From Nyssa sinensis (lineage: Eukaryota; Streptophyta; Magnoliopsida; Cornales; Nyssaceae): a DNA stretch of 64,000 nt. This document shows positions 49,444 through 60,415 of the stretch, piece after piece. A program made the position numbers and the translations under genes. The notes beneath the pieces were generated by a model that was given only the letters and a program-made list of their open reading frames with translations, was not told the origin of the DNA and ran no database searches. Position 1 is the first letter of the stretch, and every line of letters begins with the position of its first letter. The stretch is taken from NCBI GenBank assembly GCA_008638375.1, contig CM018043.1, forward strand, positions 42,314,651 through 42,378,650. The letters are read 5' to 3'.

Positions 49444-49882
49444 ATGATTGACGATTTTCAGTCCGAGTTGGGAATGATTAAACTATGGCCGAGAGTTAAC
49501 CTTCCCTTTGATTCAGTCTCCAAAGAAGGATTAGAGGAGGCGAAGATCTTCTTGTCCATCTTAGTATCCGGTCGAGATTTCTCCAATTGGAGGTGGACCC
49601 TCCTTGATTCAACCGAGGCTTGGAGCATTGGTGATGAAGACGAAGGTAGGATGCCTCCTTCCCTTTGCGTCTTGGCAGAGACCCTTGCTCAAGCCGACTG
49701 GGGTGTCATGCCGTATTTGAGGGAAACGAAAGTAGAGAATGGAGGTCTCCTGAGACCTAGAGCCCTCATCATCCATTGGTATTGAGATCAGTGACAGTGA
49801 TGATGAAATGGCCTGGGTGCTTCTTGATGCAGTTGGGGTTCAGGGTTCCTTCCTTTCAAATGGAAGCCGGCGACGGCGGTAA
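49444..49882 (+). pseudogene. Small acidic ORF, second antisense unit of Tat-like element
   Basis: The frame starts MIDDFQSELGMIKLWPRVNL and runs 113 residues (LEEAKIFLSILVSGRDFSNW, TEAWSIGDEDEGRMP). Just before its stop (about 49765) the neighbouring frame continues sensibly as SSSIGIEISDSDDEMAWVLL and ends at 49880-49882, so one frameshift probably splits a protein of about 145 residues. I do not recognise the family. A TATA box (49328) and an AATAAA-like signal (CAATAAAATTG, about 50059) frame it as an independent transcription unit, antisense to the retroelement. It could be a captured host fragment or an element-specific gene. Confidence 0.5.
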
Positions 49883-50408
49883 TGGAGGTTTGGAACTTGG
49901 GTCCCTTTCTCATTCGAGGAAGAAAGTTGTGATGTTGCAAAAACGCAGTGATGTCTTTGTTGTAGCTTCTGTAAAACGTAGTGATTTCTTTGTTGTAGCT
50001 TCTGTGTACTTTTTTTTATTTCCAGTCTTCTTGTACTGATGTAAATTTTATGAATCATCAATAAAATTGAGTTCCTTCGCCTCAAATCTGATGTACTTTG
50101 TGTTCAAATGTGCTCTTTTGGAGTTAAAACACCTTCTCGTGCACTTCTGATTAATAACTCTTCTGTATGTTCTAAGAGTAGATCAAAGAAACCTACATAA
50201 AACTTGAAGCCTTGAACCAAAGTACTTTAAGCCTGCTCGGTATTGCAGTGTTCGTTACTTGTTGGTACATAAGCCAAATAATCTAAGAATCAGCTCTAAG
50301 GTATCCCGATCTAAGAAACTTGTGAAAATAGTAGTCGGACTTTAGTTGAAGATGTTTGGAACTTCTGTCATTGGATGGATTGGATCATAGAATTTGTATA
50401 TTGAAAAT
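49883..50408. other. 3' end of second antisense unit and spacer
   Basis: It includes a near-duplicate 'gtgatgtctttgttgtagcttctgt' / 'gtgatttctttgttgtagc' pair (about 49949-50004) and CAATAAAATTG as a possible poly(A) signal. No other feature is seen. Confidence 0.4.
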
Positions 50409-50670
50409 GGACCAAGCTCGAAAGGCCTGTGCATTATAGATGGACCAGGCTCCGAAGGCTTGTGCATTATAGATGGACCAGGCTTGGAAGGCCTATTCAT
50501 TATAGATCGACCAGGCTCCGAAGGCCTGTGCATTATAGATGGACCAGGCTCCGAAGGCCTATGCATTATAGATAGACCAGGCTCTAGAGGCCTATGCATT
50601 AGAGATGGACCAGGCTTTGAAGGCCTGTGCATTATAGATGGACCAGGCTCTGGAGGCCTGTGCATTTAAA
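50409..50670. repeat. 33-bp minisatellite, 8 units
   Basis: Units start at 50409, 50442, 50475, 50508, 50541, 50574, 50607 and 50640, exactly 33 bp apart with no indels. The core is GGACCAGGCTCCGAAGGCC followed by TGTGCATTATAGAT. Because 33 is a multiple of 3, both strands stay open through the array (GLCIIDGPGSE on plus, MHRPSEPGPSI on minus). It lies between pol and the antisense units, where Tat elements often carry tandem repeats. Confidence 0.92.
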
Positions 50671-50711
50671 GATGAACATCTTATGGAGGTATTAAAAAGA
50701 AAGAAACATCT

Positions 50712-51619
50712 TTATTGATAATACTTCCGTAAATGCTCTACATTCCAAGGCCTAGGAATAGGTTTCCCAGTCACGTCCTCTAACCAGTAGGTGGTAGGCC
50801 TAACAACCTTTGTCACTCTGTAGGGGCCTTCCCAGTTGGGTGACAACTTTCCCATAGTGGGATCTTTGGTGTTTTGGAAAAGCTCTCCTTAAGACAAAGT
50901 CTCCAACTTGAAAGCTGACCGTCTTGAGCCCCACATTAGAATTGTTGACCATTCTCTACTAATAGGCTTCCATCCTGATGCTGGCTTGATCCCTTTTTTC
51001 TTCAAGCAAGTCCAAATTTTCTGTCAACTGCTGATCATTGGATTCTTGTTCGAAGGCTTCAGTCCTTAAAGTTGGCATACCGATCTCAACTGGGATTACT
51101 GCTTTTGTACCATAAGCTAGTGAGAAGGGAGTTTCAGAGGTGGGAGTTCTTCTTCTTGTTCTGTAGGCCCAAAGAACACCGGGGAGTTCCTCTGCCCACT
51201 TTCCTTTGGCCTGTTCCAACTTTTTCTTTAATCCATCAAGGATCGTTCGGTTGGTGACCTCTACTTGCCCATTTTCTTGTGGATGGCCTGGAAAGGCAAA
51301 GTGTTGTCTAATGTTGAGATCTTCACAAAATTTCTTGAAGCCTTTACTAGTGAACTGCGTCCCATTATCAGAGATGATCACACGTGGTATACCGAACCTA
51401 CAGACAACGTTCTTCCAGGTGAAGTTTTCAACTTCCTTCTCTGTGATGTGTGTTAGAGGTTCAGCTTCGGCCCATTTAGAGAAGTAGTCAATGGCTACCA
51501 AAAGATACTTCTTGTTTGGTGGGGCTTTGGGTAATGGACCCACGATGTCCATCCCCCACTGAGCAAAGAGCCAAGGACTAGGGTCAAATTTATGCCTAAC
51601 CCATAGCTCTATAGGTTGC
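50712..51619 (-). pseudogene. pol: Tat-type gypsy integrase (C-terminal Pol)
   Basis: The minus-strand frame is open from the LTR junction at 51619 to 50959. It shows WLFAQWGMDIVGPLP, FSKWAEAEPLTHI, IISDNGTQFTS and HPQENGQVEVTNRTILDGLK. The three catalytic acids are present: Asp in MDIVGP, Asp in SDNG, and Glu in GQVE, with exactly 35 residues between the last two (DD35E core). The ORF continues through WAYRTRRRTPTSETPFSLAY, typical of plant gypsy integrase. After 50959 the C-terminal part is frameshifted but still readable (SFQVGDFVLR; IPRPWNVEHLRKYYQ, stop at 50712). The N-terminal zinc-binding region, RNase H and reverse transcriptase are absent, cut off by solo LTR 51620-54462. Integrase would insert element cDNA into the genome. 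Confidence 0.93.
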
Positions 51620-54462
51620 TGTCACGCCCCGGATTTCCACAAACCTAGAGAGTGAATTAACGGAAATTAAAAGGAATTTATAAGGGATAATTAATTAACC
51701 TTGGTTGAATCTCCCTTGCTATTTCCCCAAGTTTTCTCCCAAATTGTTTAATGAAGACTATTTATTTAACTTAACTCAAAATGGTCCCCTAATGTTGTTC
51801 AAGTCCCTCTCCCAATTAATGTTCAAATTTGTTTAAGTCGTATTCAAAATGGCTCCTAAAAACAGCCTTAATTCATCCCCAAAAATTTCCCTAAATGATG
51901 TCTCAGATGGCCCCAAAAATGGCCTAAGGCATGGTAAAAAAGATAGTCAAACATCCACCCGAGATTGACCCTAATGGAAGGCCAAACATGGCCTTGAACC
52001 GTGGCTAAGATGTGTCCCAAAAACTGCCCAACTTGGCCTTATGTAGTGGCCTAAAATGGCCTAAAATGAACTCAAAAATTAAGGTCAAACATGTGATTTA
52101 ATAGCCTCAAAATGGCCTTGGAGTCTAGGTCATAACATGGCCAAAACAGTGGCTGTGCAGTAAGCAAGCAGTAGTGCGCGTAGTAAGGCAAGGCAGTGAG
52201 GCAAGGCAGGGCGCGCGGGCAGGCGCAACGCGCACACGGGTGTGCGGCTGGGGTGGTTGGGGCTGTGGGCTGCTGTTTGATTTTCTGGTTTTTCTGCAAA
52301 AACACTGTAGCGATTGCAAGCTAAAATCTGATTTTTTTCAAGTTTACTGTTCATGGTTACAACCTAATTTTTCCCATTTCTGAATTTTTTCCAAGTTTTT
52401 CAAGCCATTTTCCATCCATTTTCAGCCCACTTTTCCCTAGTTTCTAAGCCCCCATTTTAAGCACTTTTCTCACCCATTTCAACGGTGTTTTTCACAATTA
52501 TCTAATGTTTAAATTTTCTGGAAATTTGGACATAACCTCATTTGTTTTTCTAAGTGTTTTTCTCACCTAATTTTCACAACATCCACATGTGTAAATACAT
52601 AAAACAACCCACCCTCACTCGGTAGCCACAAGTTCATCAAATTCAAACATACATCTTCTATTTTCAACATATCCATTTAGTACACATTAAACCAAAAAAA
52701 TCATACATTCATTTGGGTCTTAACCCATACATTTCAAAATGGCTCAAGGCCTATTGTTCACAAATTACCTAAGTCAAAATACAATAAATTGGGCTTACGC
52801 CCATACATTTAAAAACATGCCCCAAGGGCCAAATTTTCAACACTATCCATTTCTTCCCATCCTTCAAGACTTAAACAAGTCTCAAGTGCCTGGGGCCCCA
52901 TCTGAAAAATGATATCCCACGAATAGGTCAGCTCGATAGATGGTATAACATAATACTAAGACTAGAAACAAGTTTAAGGGCGTGGCATGTGCAAGTGTAC
53001 ATTTTAAAAGCTATAATCCCATAATCCCCCAATGCCATGCAATGTCAATATGCATGACACACACATGCAACTCTATGCCACACCCATGTCTCGTTTAGGG
53101 ACCGCATCCGATGGATCTGCGTACCAATTCCTGTTTACGAGCCTCCCCCGATGGATCTGAGCACCAATGCAATGGCCAATTTTGGGTTTTTCACCACAGG
53201 ATTTACACCCTCATAATGCATAACACCACATGCTCAACCCACACCATGTTTTCAAGGAATCACATTATGCCAAATGACATGCTCTCATCATGCACCCCAA
53301 TATGACAATTTATCAAACACATGGTGCCCCTTTTTAAGTTATGCATTTTATCCCACATAATTCATAACTTTGAAACTCCAAAACATCTTTCATATAACAC
53401 ATGCCATAACTATACATATCAACACATATTCAAACCACAATTTCACAATTCTACTAATTCACAAAAAACATAAAATTTCCATAAAGTACCAAGGCACAGA
53501 TCCTTCACATGGTCCAAACCACAAGGTGTGTCAACATGCATATAGGCCAACAATGTAACAATACAATCCTATCAATAGAACACACCTTAATCATGGCAAC
53601 TATTCATCAAATAACCCAAAGAACACATATATCCCTAAACTATCAACTCTAGGCTTTTCAAAGGAACTACCTCCTAGGTGGTTTCCTAACCTCAAGTAAA
53701 CTCCCTAAACATTCAACCAAGATGTAAAAATACAAGAAAGCTTAAACCTATTACTTGCTTAGCACTATATCATACCTAGATTAGTTTTTCTCAAATTGTG
53801 GGACCTGTTTCATTGTATGGCCAAATTTTTTAGTGACAATATAGGTCTTGATGAGAGGAACAACTTCTCAGAAGGAACCTTGGCAAAAATCCAATCTGAG
53901 GAGTGTGTTTCAGAAGCTTGAAGCTTGAAGCTTGAAGAAACTAGGACTTTTTCTCACTTTCTCTCTATGGACGCCCACTGCTCTGAATTTCAAAATGAAT
54001 TCTATTTCAAATTTTTTCTAAGGGTTGTATTTATAGTGGAGGGGCAAAGGGCCAAGGGGCAAAATGACCCTTTTGCCCTTAATGAGCCCGGGGCCTTGTT
54101 ACTCTACAACCCGTCCCGAAACGCCTCAATTTGATATTCTGTCTTAACCAATGTTCATAAATTTATTTTAAATGAAAATTTTCCAAAAAGTAAATTTTCG
54201 CCTACGGCCGGGTTTGGCCGTTTCCACCCGGATGCCCTTTTGGTCCAATTTCTAAAACTGTTTCCGTTTTGGCTCAAATTCATACAACAGGTATATTTCA
54301 ATAGTCTAAGAATATTCCTCTTCTATGACACACTACAAATATGCCTCTAAATATGACTTACAATCAAATGATGCATGAAAACACCTTACCGACAAAATCG
54401 TGCATAAACAATGTCCTACCGGCAAAAATGAAAAATTTACCCTCAATTTTCAGATCTCTACA
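51620..54462 (-). mobile_element. Solo LTR, family D (2.8 kb)
   Basis: Ends are TGTCACGCCCCGGATTTCC and TTTTCAGATCTCTACA; the flanks are GTTGC (51615-51619) and GTTGT (54463-54467), 4 of 5 matching. It aligns with the LTR at 60416-63167 through most of its length: 'ggaccgcatccgatggatctg' region, 'gccaattttgggtttttcaccacaggatt' region, and the final 60 bp. Sense is minus, judged from the PPT beside the 60416-63167 copy. It contains a GC-rich block (52190-52260) rich in 'gcgcg'. ORFs inside are chance frames. The right flank is not integrase sequence, so the target may already have been rearranged. Confidence 0.8.
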
Positions 54463-54781
54463 GTTGTTTCATCAACCATGTGTCTCAATCTCTTTCATTT
54501 CTCTTTTAAATTTACATTCAATGTAGAACGTGAAGGCCCAAGTTTACTCTTTTTTGGTAGGTTCCCAACTTTACTCTTTCTCTTCACCATCTTTAGCTAA
54601 GCATACAATAAACAGGTTTAAGCATATAAAAGTTCAAACATTCACGTCAATTTAGACATCATTTCTTATATTCATATCTTAACACAAAATTTTATATACA
54701 CCTTTATATGTAATACATATTGAATAGATAACATCTTCATGTCAATTTCTATAATTCTAAACCTTACTACCCAAGGTAACC
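54463..54781. other. Unassigned AT-rich spacer
   Basis: No gene or element edge is recognisable. If LTR 51620-54462 is a simple insertion this should continue the Tat pol gene, but it does not read as pol on the minus strand. Confidence 0.3.
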
Positions 54782-54950
54782 TATCACGACCCGAAACCCA
54801 CCCTATGCGGATCTCGTATCATGGGGCCGACCCAATGGTCGTCCCTACTTTTTCATTCTTTGTATCAATGATAATAGTAAATAATGTAAATATGACATTA
54901 AAGTGTGGAAGCCTTACTACAATTATTGTTCAAAGACCGAACTTAAAACC
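54782..54950 (-). mobile_element. 3' LTR fragment of deleted gypsy element, family A
   Basis: TATCACGACCCGAAACCC (first G decayed to A) to about 'gaacttaaaacc' matches the first ~170 bp of the LTR starting at 56427. It then breaks off into unrelated internal sequence, so most of this LTR has been deleted. Confidence 0.8.
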
Positions 54951-55549
54951 GTTTATCATTTAGATCACAAGATTCATAGACTTAAAAATCATTTATCATT
55001 TAGATTGAACTTACTACCAGTTCAGTCTTTACGATCATTTAGATCATATTGATCTCTAACAGTTACTCAAAATCGTTTATCATTTACTTCATTTAACTTG
55101 ATGGGGTATTGAATACAATCAGATCATACTTTATCTTAGATCACAAGATTCATAGACTTTTTCCTAATATTTATTCGTCATGTGTCAGCCTCTTTCCAAA
55201 ATCATCACATTTCATAAGGTCAATTCTGGCAATCTCGCTCATTTAATAATTGTCTTCAAGACTCTACTCATCTCTACTCTATCAGGGTCTACTTATGACC
55301 TACTTAAGAATTTTCATATTTTTGGTCCTCTTGTAATTATCCATTCAATTCCTTTCAGACTATCTCTTATTCAAACCTCGTTTATTTATCCATAATATTC
55401 CACAGTATCCGTCTGCATGTATTAATAATAAAGCTCTTGAGGATATTGAAATAGTTAACCTGAAATCAAGGGGTTCTGTTTTTAAGTTATACTTTAACAG
55501 TAATGAGGAAAATACTAATCAATACGTAAAGCCTAATATCAACAGTATA
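54951..55549. other. Residual interior of deleted gypsy element
   Basis: A ~25-bp stretch (agatcacaagattcatagac) occurs twice, at about 54961 and 55139, and 'gtttatcattta' recurs at 54951 and 55073. No pol sequence is seen, so pol has been lost. Confidence 0.4.
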
Positions 55550-56075
55550 TGCATAGGCCATAAATAAACTAGAAAGGTACCTATGGTTACTGGTGCAGCA
55601 GTCTGATCATCTCCTGGTATCACTGGGGTTGGTAGGGTAGGTGTGGTAAAGGTTATAGATTTATTCCGAGGACAGTTCCTCGCAAAGTGTCCAGTACGGC
55701 CGCAATAATAGCAGATGTTCGTATCCTTAAGGCATTGCCCTCTGTGGGATTTTTGGTAGGTGAGGCATTTAAGTGTGTCCTTTTTGTAGTTGGCCCTTTT
55801 CTAGATATGCCTTGTGTTTCGAGATCCGACTTTGGGCTTGGAAGATGAGGGTCCCTGCCCCTTGCCCTGATTGTCTTCTAGCTTATAAGTTTTCGTTCCT
55901 TTGGCAAATCCTTGTCCCTTCTGTTTAGTGACCCTCACGACCGTGTCACTTCTCTAGAATAAGTAGTTGACCGTTGGGGTTTGGCTTTGGGTAGAGCCTT
56001 TAAGACTCTGTTCACAAGGTGCTCAAGCCAGTCTAGTCGGTTTGTCACAATTGTGGTATTTCGGCTACGAACCAT
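55550..56075 (-). pseudogene. gag: Deleted Ty3/gypsy Gag (start and zinc knuckle only)
   Basis: The minus-strand ATG at 56075 begins MVRSRNTTIVTNRLDWLEHL, a gypsy-Gag-like N-terminus with a short coiled-coil heptad. After a stop and a large internal deletion, the zinc-knuckle region follows at about 55790-55650: KCLTYQKSHRGQC, then CYYCGRTGHFARNCP, a correct CX2CX4HX4C knuckle. The capsid core is absent. Gag would coat element RNA. Its position about 340 bp downstream of a PBS and LTR (56412-56427) shows it belongs to family A, making this the only copy in the window that shows what the solo LTRs came from. Confidence 0.8.
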
Positions 56076-56411
56076 CTTGCTGTAAAAGATGAAATGTTAG
56101 CATTCCCATAAAGGTCTAATCATTCACAGTCTAACCAAGTCAACATAATCTATCCAGCCTACGTGAATCGAATCTTGTTTAATCGTACTACTTAATATTC
56201 ATATACAATCTAGCATAGTGTAAAAATCAGTCTATAGGTCTAACATGGTGTAAAAATCAAATCCATTTAAATCATTGTGGTTAGCATTTACGTAAGAATC
56301 TAACATAGCGTAGAAATCTATCATAGTGTTACCTCTATATTGACTCTTCAGACTCAACAGTCCTAGTACTATAATCCTGTCTCCCATGACTCACTAGAAC
56401 CTAAGAACGTA

Positions 56412-56423
56412 GCTCTTATACCA
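56412..56423 (-). other. Primer-binding site of family A gypsy element
   Basis: The minus strand reads TGGTATAAGAGC, one mismatch from the initiator-Met tRNA PBS, 3 nt from the LTR edge at 56427. This sets the sense direction of family A LTRs. Confidence 0.8.
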
Positions 56424-56923
56424 AGCTGTCACAACCCGAAACTCACCCTATACGGATCTCGTATCGCGGGGCCGACCCAATGGCCGTCCCTACTTTTTCA
56501 TTCTTTGTATAAATGATAACAATAAATAATGTAAAAATGACATTAAAGTGCGGAAGCCTTATTACAATTATTGTTCAAAGACCAAACTTAAAACTAACAA
56601 TAAACTGAACATGAACCACTCTTAGGTGGTGAGTACATGGGAGAGACTCTATTCACTTCTATCATGCTCCTCAACTGTTTCCTTAAGCTCCTGAACTCTT
56701 ACTGTGCTTCTGCAGCATTCTCACCTAAAACATTTGTAAGTGGGGTGAGCTAACAAAGCTCAGTAAGTAAAAGCCAATCTCAAATACGGGTTAGGGATTA
56801 CATAAGAAAATATGAATTCAAAGATAACATGATAGCCAGTCATGACAATGGTTGTAGTTAACAGTAAAATGCCACAATGGGCAATGAATAATAAAACACA
56901 ATAACAATTATGAGCAACGGTGT

Positions 56924-57468
56924 TGTAATATCGTGACCCAGGATATGACACATATACCGAGGTAGACCCGATCGAGTAGAATAACACAGTTGTAAACCGA
57001 GCTGCTAAAGCTCTATATCATGATATCCTAGGGACTGAATGGTATTAAAATGTGAATGGTTCATTTTTACAAACATTTCCAAGCAACGCCCGAGCAACCC
57101 AAGACTAAACATCGTAATGCGTGTACACACGCATTTCCATGCATGTGTTCGATTTCATATATGTGTAGGCCACTAAAAATAAGTGTATGTATATGCTCAT
57201 GGAAATAGGTATATTTGTATGTATATGGATATATATGAGTGTACGATTAAAATATAATATACGTGTATATATATAGTATTGTATAAGGTATATATATATA
57301 TATATTTATATCTTTAATTTAAAATATCAAGAAAAGAGATAAAGGAGAAAGTCAAGAAAAGGGGTCAGCATACTATGCATGCGTGACCAGTGTGTGTGTG
57401 TAATCTAGTGTGTGTTTGTATGTATTGAAGGGAGGCAGCAAGCTACCGACACCATGGGGCTATTGAAC

Positions 57469-57508
<40 letters not shown>

Positions 57509-60349
57509 AATATCTAATGTAAAAGAAACAAGGAAGCAGAAAGGAAATAAAACAGGAAAAGAAAGAATAAAAAAAGAAAGGAAAAAGGGAAGCTGCTAGT
57601 GCAGCATGTGCAAGTGTGCATTGGTGTGTGTGTGTGTGTGTGTGTGTACATGTTATATATTATATATATATATATATATATAAATATCTAAGCTAAGATA
57701 GAAACAAAGAAATCAGAAAGAAGCAAGAAAAATCCTCAGCCGTGAATAGAGGAAAGAAAGTCTAAAAAGGCTGCTGCAAGTGGGAAAGAAAAGAAAGAGG
57801 AAAGAGGGAGAACCGTGAGGGGCGGTGTAATACTGCTCCATATATATATATGCCTATGTATACTAAAATGTAATGTAAAGAAAACACATAAAAAAAAAGA
57901 AGCTGATAGCTTAGAGGGATTCTAAAACATTCAAAAGTAGGAAATAGAAGGAGAAACCGAAAGAAAAAGGTGAGAAAAACTCTCTGTAATTTTCAAGTTT
58001 CAATTGCTGAATTTTTGTAGAATTGCTTAAAGCTAGAAAGAATTACATGGTTTTAAATAGCATGAAAAATGGTGAATTTAGGAAGAAACCGCAGCTCAAT
58101 TGGTTAAGGAACGAGTGAGAAAAACCAATTTAAAGTTCGAAGGAAATTTTTGGGTCATTGAGTTTTAGATCGTTTTATGAATTGAAAATTGTTGCCCATA
58201 AGTACAGCAACTTGTAGGTAAAATTTGGGCTCAAAACACTAGCTAAAAAGCCATGAAATAGTGAAAATTCAGTTCGCTGAAAAATTGGGATAGCTCGCTG
58301 GAGCTGGCTGCAACTCTATTTTTCGAGGCCTTCCGGTGATGCAAACTGAATTCCGATGGTAGATATGGGAAGCCCATGAGGATTAGAAGAGGACCTGGGT
58401 GGTCGGACGTCGAAACGTCGCCTGAAAACGTACCACCATGGCCGGAGAAGACGACCAGCCGCACAGTTGGCAGCGTTGGACGTGCTGCTGTGTGTTGGGG
58501 TGTTTTGTTGAATTGGGCCATGGGTCGGGTCGGGTTGACCCGCCCAACCCAATATGGGTTGACCCAATATAGGAGCACTTGTAGAGAAATTTTTAAAAGT
58601 TTAAAAAATGTGATTTGGGGCTGTTTGGTTATAGATATAAGAAATTGAAATTAAATTGAAATTGAGAATAGGAATAGCTTATCCAAGGTTTAGAAGATAT
58701 CCGTTGTTTGGCTATTCCAAATTGAAATAGGACTTTATGATAATTAGAAATTTACCCAGAACTTATGATAATTAGATTTTGACCCCAAGTAATAAAATAA
58801 TATTAATTTAAAGGAGAAATTACCAAAATGCCCTAAGTCAAAAAGTAGTCAAACGGGCTCCGATTAAAATAAAAGAATAGTGAATTTTTATTATTTCGAG
58901 CATTCCAGACTCAACCGTGGAGTCTAATTTGTGAAAAGAGGTCTTGAGAAGTAAGAACCTGTAAAAGTACAAAATGACTATTTTGCCCTTGTTAGTACCG
59001 AAGTCCGAATTGAATTCCGCGAAAGCCTAAACCGACTTTGTTCGATATTTCAGATTCAATGGTAGAATCCAAATTAGTAAAAGAGAGACTTATAATAGCA
59101 AGGCATAAAATTTGATGAATAGCATTAAAACTGAGACGTATTTACTTATATATAGGGAACTCGAAAGGAAAAGGCAGAATCACGGGATACTGATCTAAGA
59201 ACACATTTTTAAGGTAAGGAAAACCTATTCTCTTCCATGTGGTGTTTCCAAGCCAAGTTTATTCTATTTACTGCCGAACTTGTACTCTTGAACGTACCTG
59301 ATATTATTGTTTTCCACAATGTGATATTGTTCTATCTTGTGGACATTGATTGACTGTTATATCATTGTTATCATGCTACACCATGCCTTGAAAGGCCTAC
59401 AATTATGTTTTCACTATATATATGATATTCCATCTCTATACTCTTATGGAATCACTTATGATCATGATATGTTTACATATACCAGATTTGTGCTCAGTCA
59501 CAATATCCATATGATGCTTTCTGATACACTGGAGACCTACAGGTCAAGTCTGTGAATGGACATATGGCAATACATTGGTATTCACTGGGGGGTATGTCTG
59601 GCCCCAAAAGACTGAGAGTGTGCCATGCCCTAACACAGAATAAATGCATCTCTCATTTGATTGTTTTGACTATGACTCTTGAGTTACACTATCCCTTATG
59701 ATTATCTTATATTGAGAGGCATTTCCTTATTGATTTGATTGTGATCGGTTTATTGTGGCGGTACATTCTTATTGTTATCTTATCATTGATAGTTCTATGT
59801 TGATGTTATATCCATTACTCTTGATTGTACATTGTGACCCATTGTTCATTGGCCGTTATGGCAATTGTTCTCATTGGCTATCACATCATCTCTTTTCTTA
59901 TGATTGTCTATCATATTCTCATTCATGGATTCATATTTTTTTTGATCACCAATACCAGTGTCGGAGATCTGTATTTACTTGCTGAGATTTGTAGCTCATT
60001 CCATCTTACTTACCACTTTTCAAGAAGTGACGCTGCAAGACCCCAGTAGGAGTTTGAAAGCGTAGGAGGACATTTTTTAGGAATATACCAGTTTATGTTT
60101 AGTTCTTCCATGTATTCACCACCTACGGGTGCTGGTTATGTTAGTTTTGTATTAACAATTGTAAACCATATTATGTATTGAAAAGACTTCCGCTGATTTC
60201 ATTGTTGATAAAACTTCCGCTTATTATTATTTTAAATTTTTAGTACAATGCATATTAGTACTATGATACAGGAATGGAAAAACTAGGAACGGCCTTAGGG
60301 TCGGCCACACGACACGAGATCCTCATAGGGTGGGTTTCGGGTTGTGACA
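56924..60349 (+). mobile_element. Solo LTR, family A (3.4 kb), inside 5' LTR
   Basis: Ends are TGTAATATCGTGACCC and GGGTTTCGGGTTGTGACA; the TSD GGTGT is perfect (56919-56923 and 60350-60354). It is inserted in opposite orientation to its host LTR of the same family. It holds (TA)n tracts (57472-57506, 57650-57682), a (GT)n tract (57623-57647), a tRNA-like cassette (58090-58142), modules (58830-59060), and the right third conserved with 33623-37043 (for example 'gtcggagatctg' region). Confidence 0.92.
58090..58142 (+). other. tRNA-like cassette, sense orientation
   Basis: GCAGCTCAATTGGTTAAGG (58091-58109) is a strong A-box/D-arm match. AAAGTTCGAAGG (58131-58142) is a partial B box about 45 nt downstream, the spacing of real tRNA genes. 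The acceptor stem is not evident. Unlike other cassettes it is on the LTR's sense strand. Confidence 0.45.
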
Positions 60350-60415
60350 GGTGTAACATAGATACGGGAAAACTCAATGATCACATTCAACAGGAATATA
60401 CTGCCACAATAACTC

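Larger units (their letters stand above)
45676..51619 (-). mobile_element. Tat-like Ty3/gypsy element, 3' half
   Basis: On the minus strand the order is integrase (50712-51619), a 33-bp tandem repeat (50409-50670), two units on the opposite strand (49444-49882 and 46597-48517), PPT (46195-46213) and 3' LTR (45676-46194). Extra antisense ORFs and tandem repeats downstream of pol are known for the Tat/Ogre group of plant gypsy elements, and this layout fits. The element is cut at 51619 by solo LTR 51620-54462, and nothing recognisable as the rest of pol appears after 54462. Confidence 0.7.
56427..60415 (-). mobile_element. 5' LTR of deleted gypsy element, family A, interrupted
   Basis: It starts TGTCACAACCCGAAACTC and matches family A for ~490 bp (56427-56923). 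It resumes at 60355 after solo LTR 56924-60349 and is cut again at 60415 by LTR 60416-63167. The remainder of this LTR is not found in the window. Confidence 0.8.

Noticed and set aside
50342..50669. Repeat-protein ORFs on both strands (MHRPSEPGPSI and GLCIIDGPGSE repeats)
   Set aside because: They are by-products of a 33-bp tandem repeat whose period is a multiple of three; there is no separate start, promoter or flanking coding sequence.
50409..50670. CRISPR-like array
   Set aside because: The repeats are directly adjacent with no unique spacers, and the context is a plant retroelement.
52072..52354. Ala/Pro-rich ORFs around 52.1-52.35 kb
   Set aside because: They are several overlapping frames over a GC-rich LTR patch with no domain or start support.
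58243..58648. Several overlapping GC-rich ORFs
   Set aside because: They overlap on both strands within a solo LTR and have no recognisable domain; they look like chance frames in a locally GC-rich stretch.
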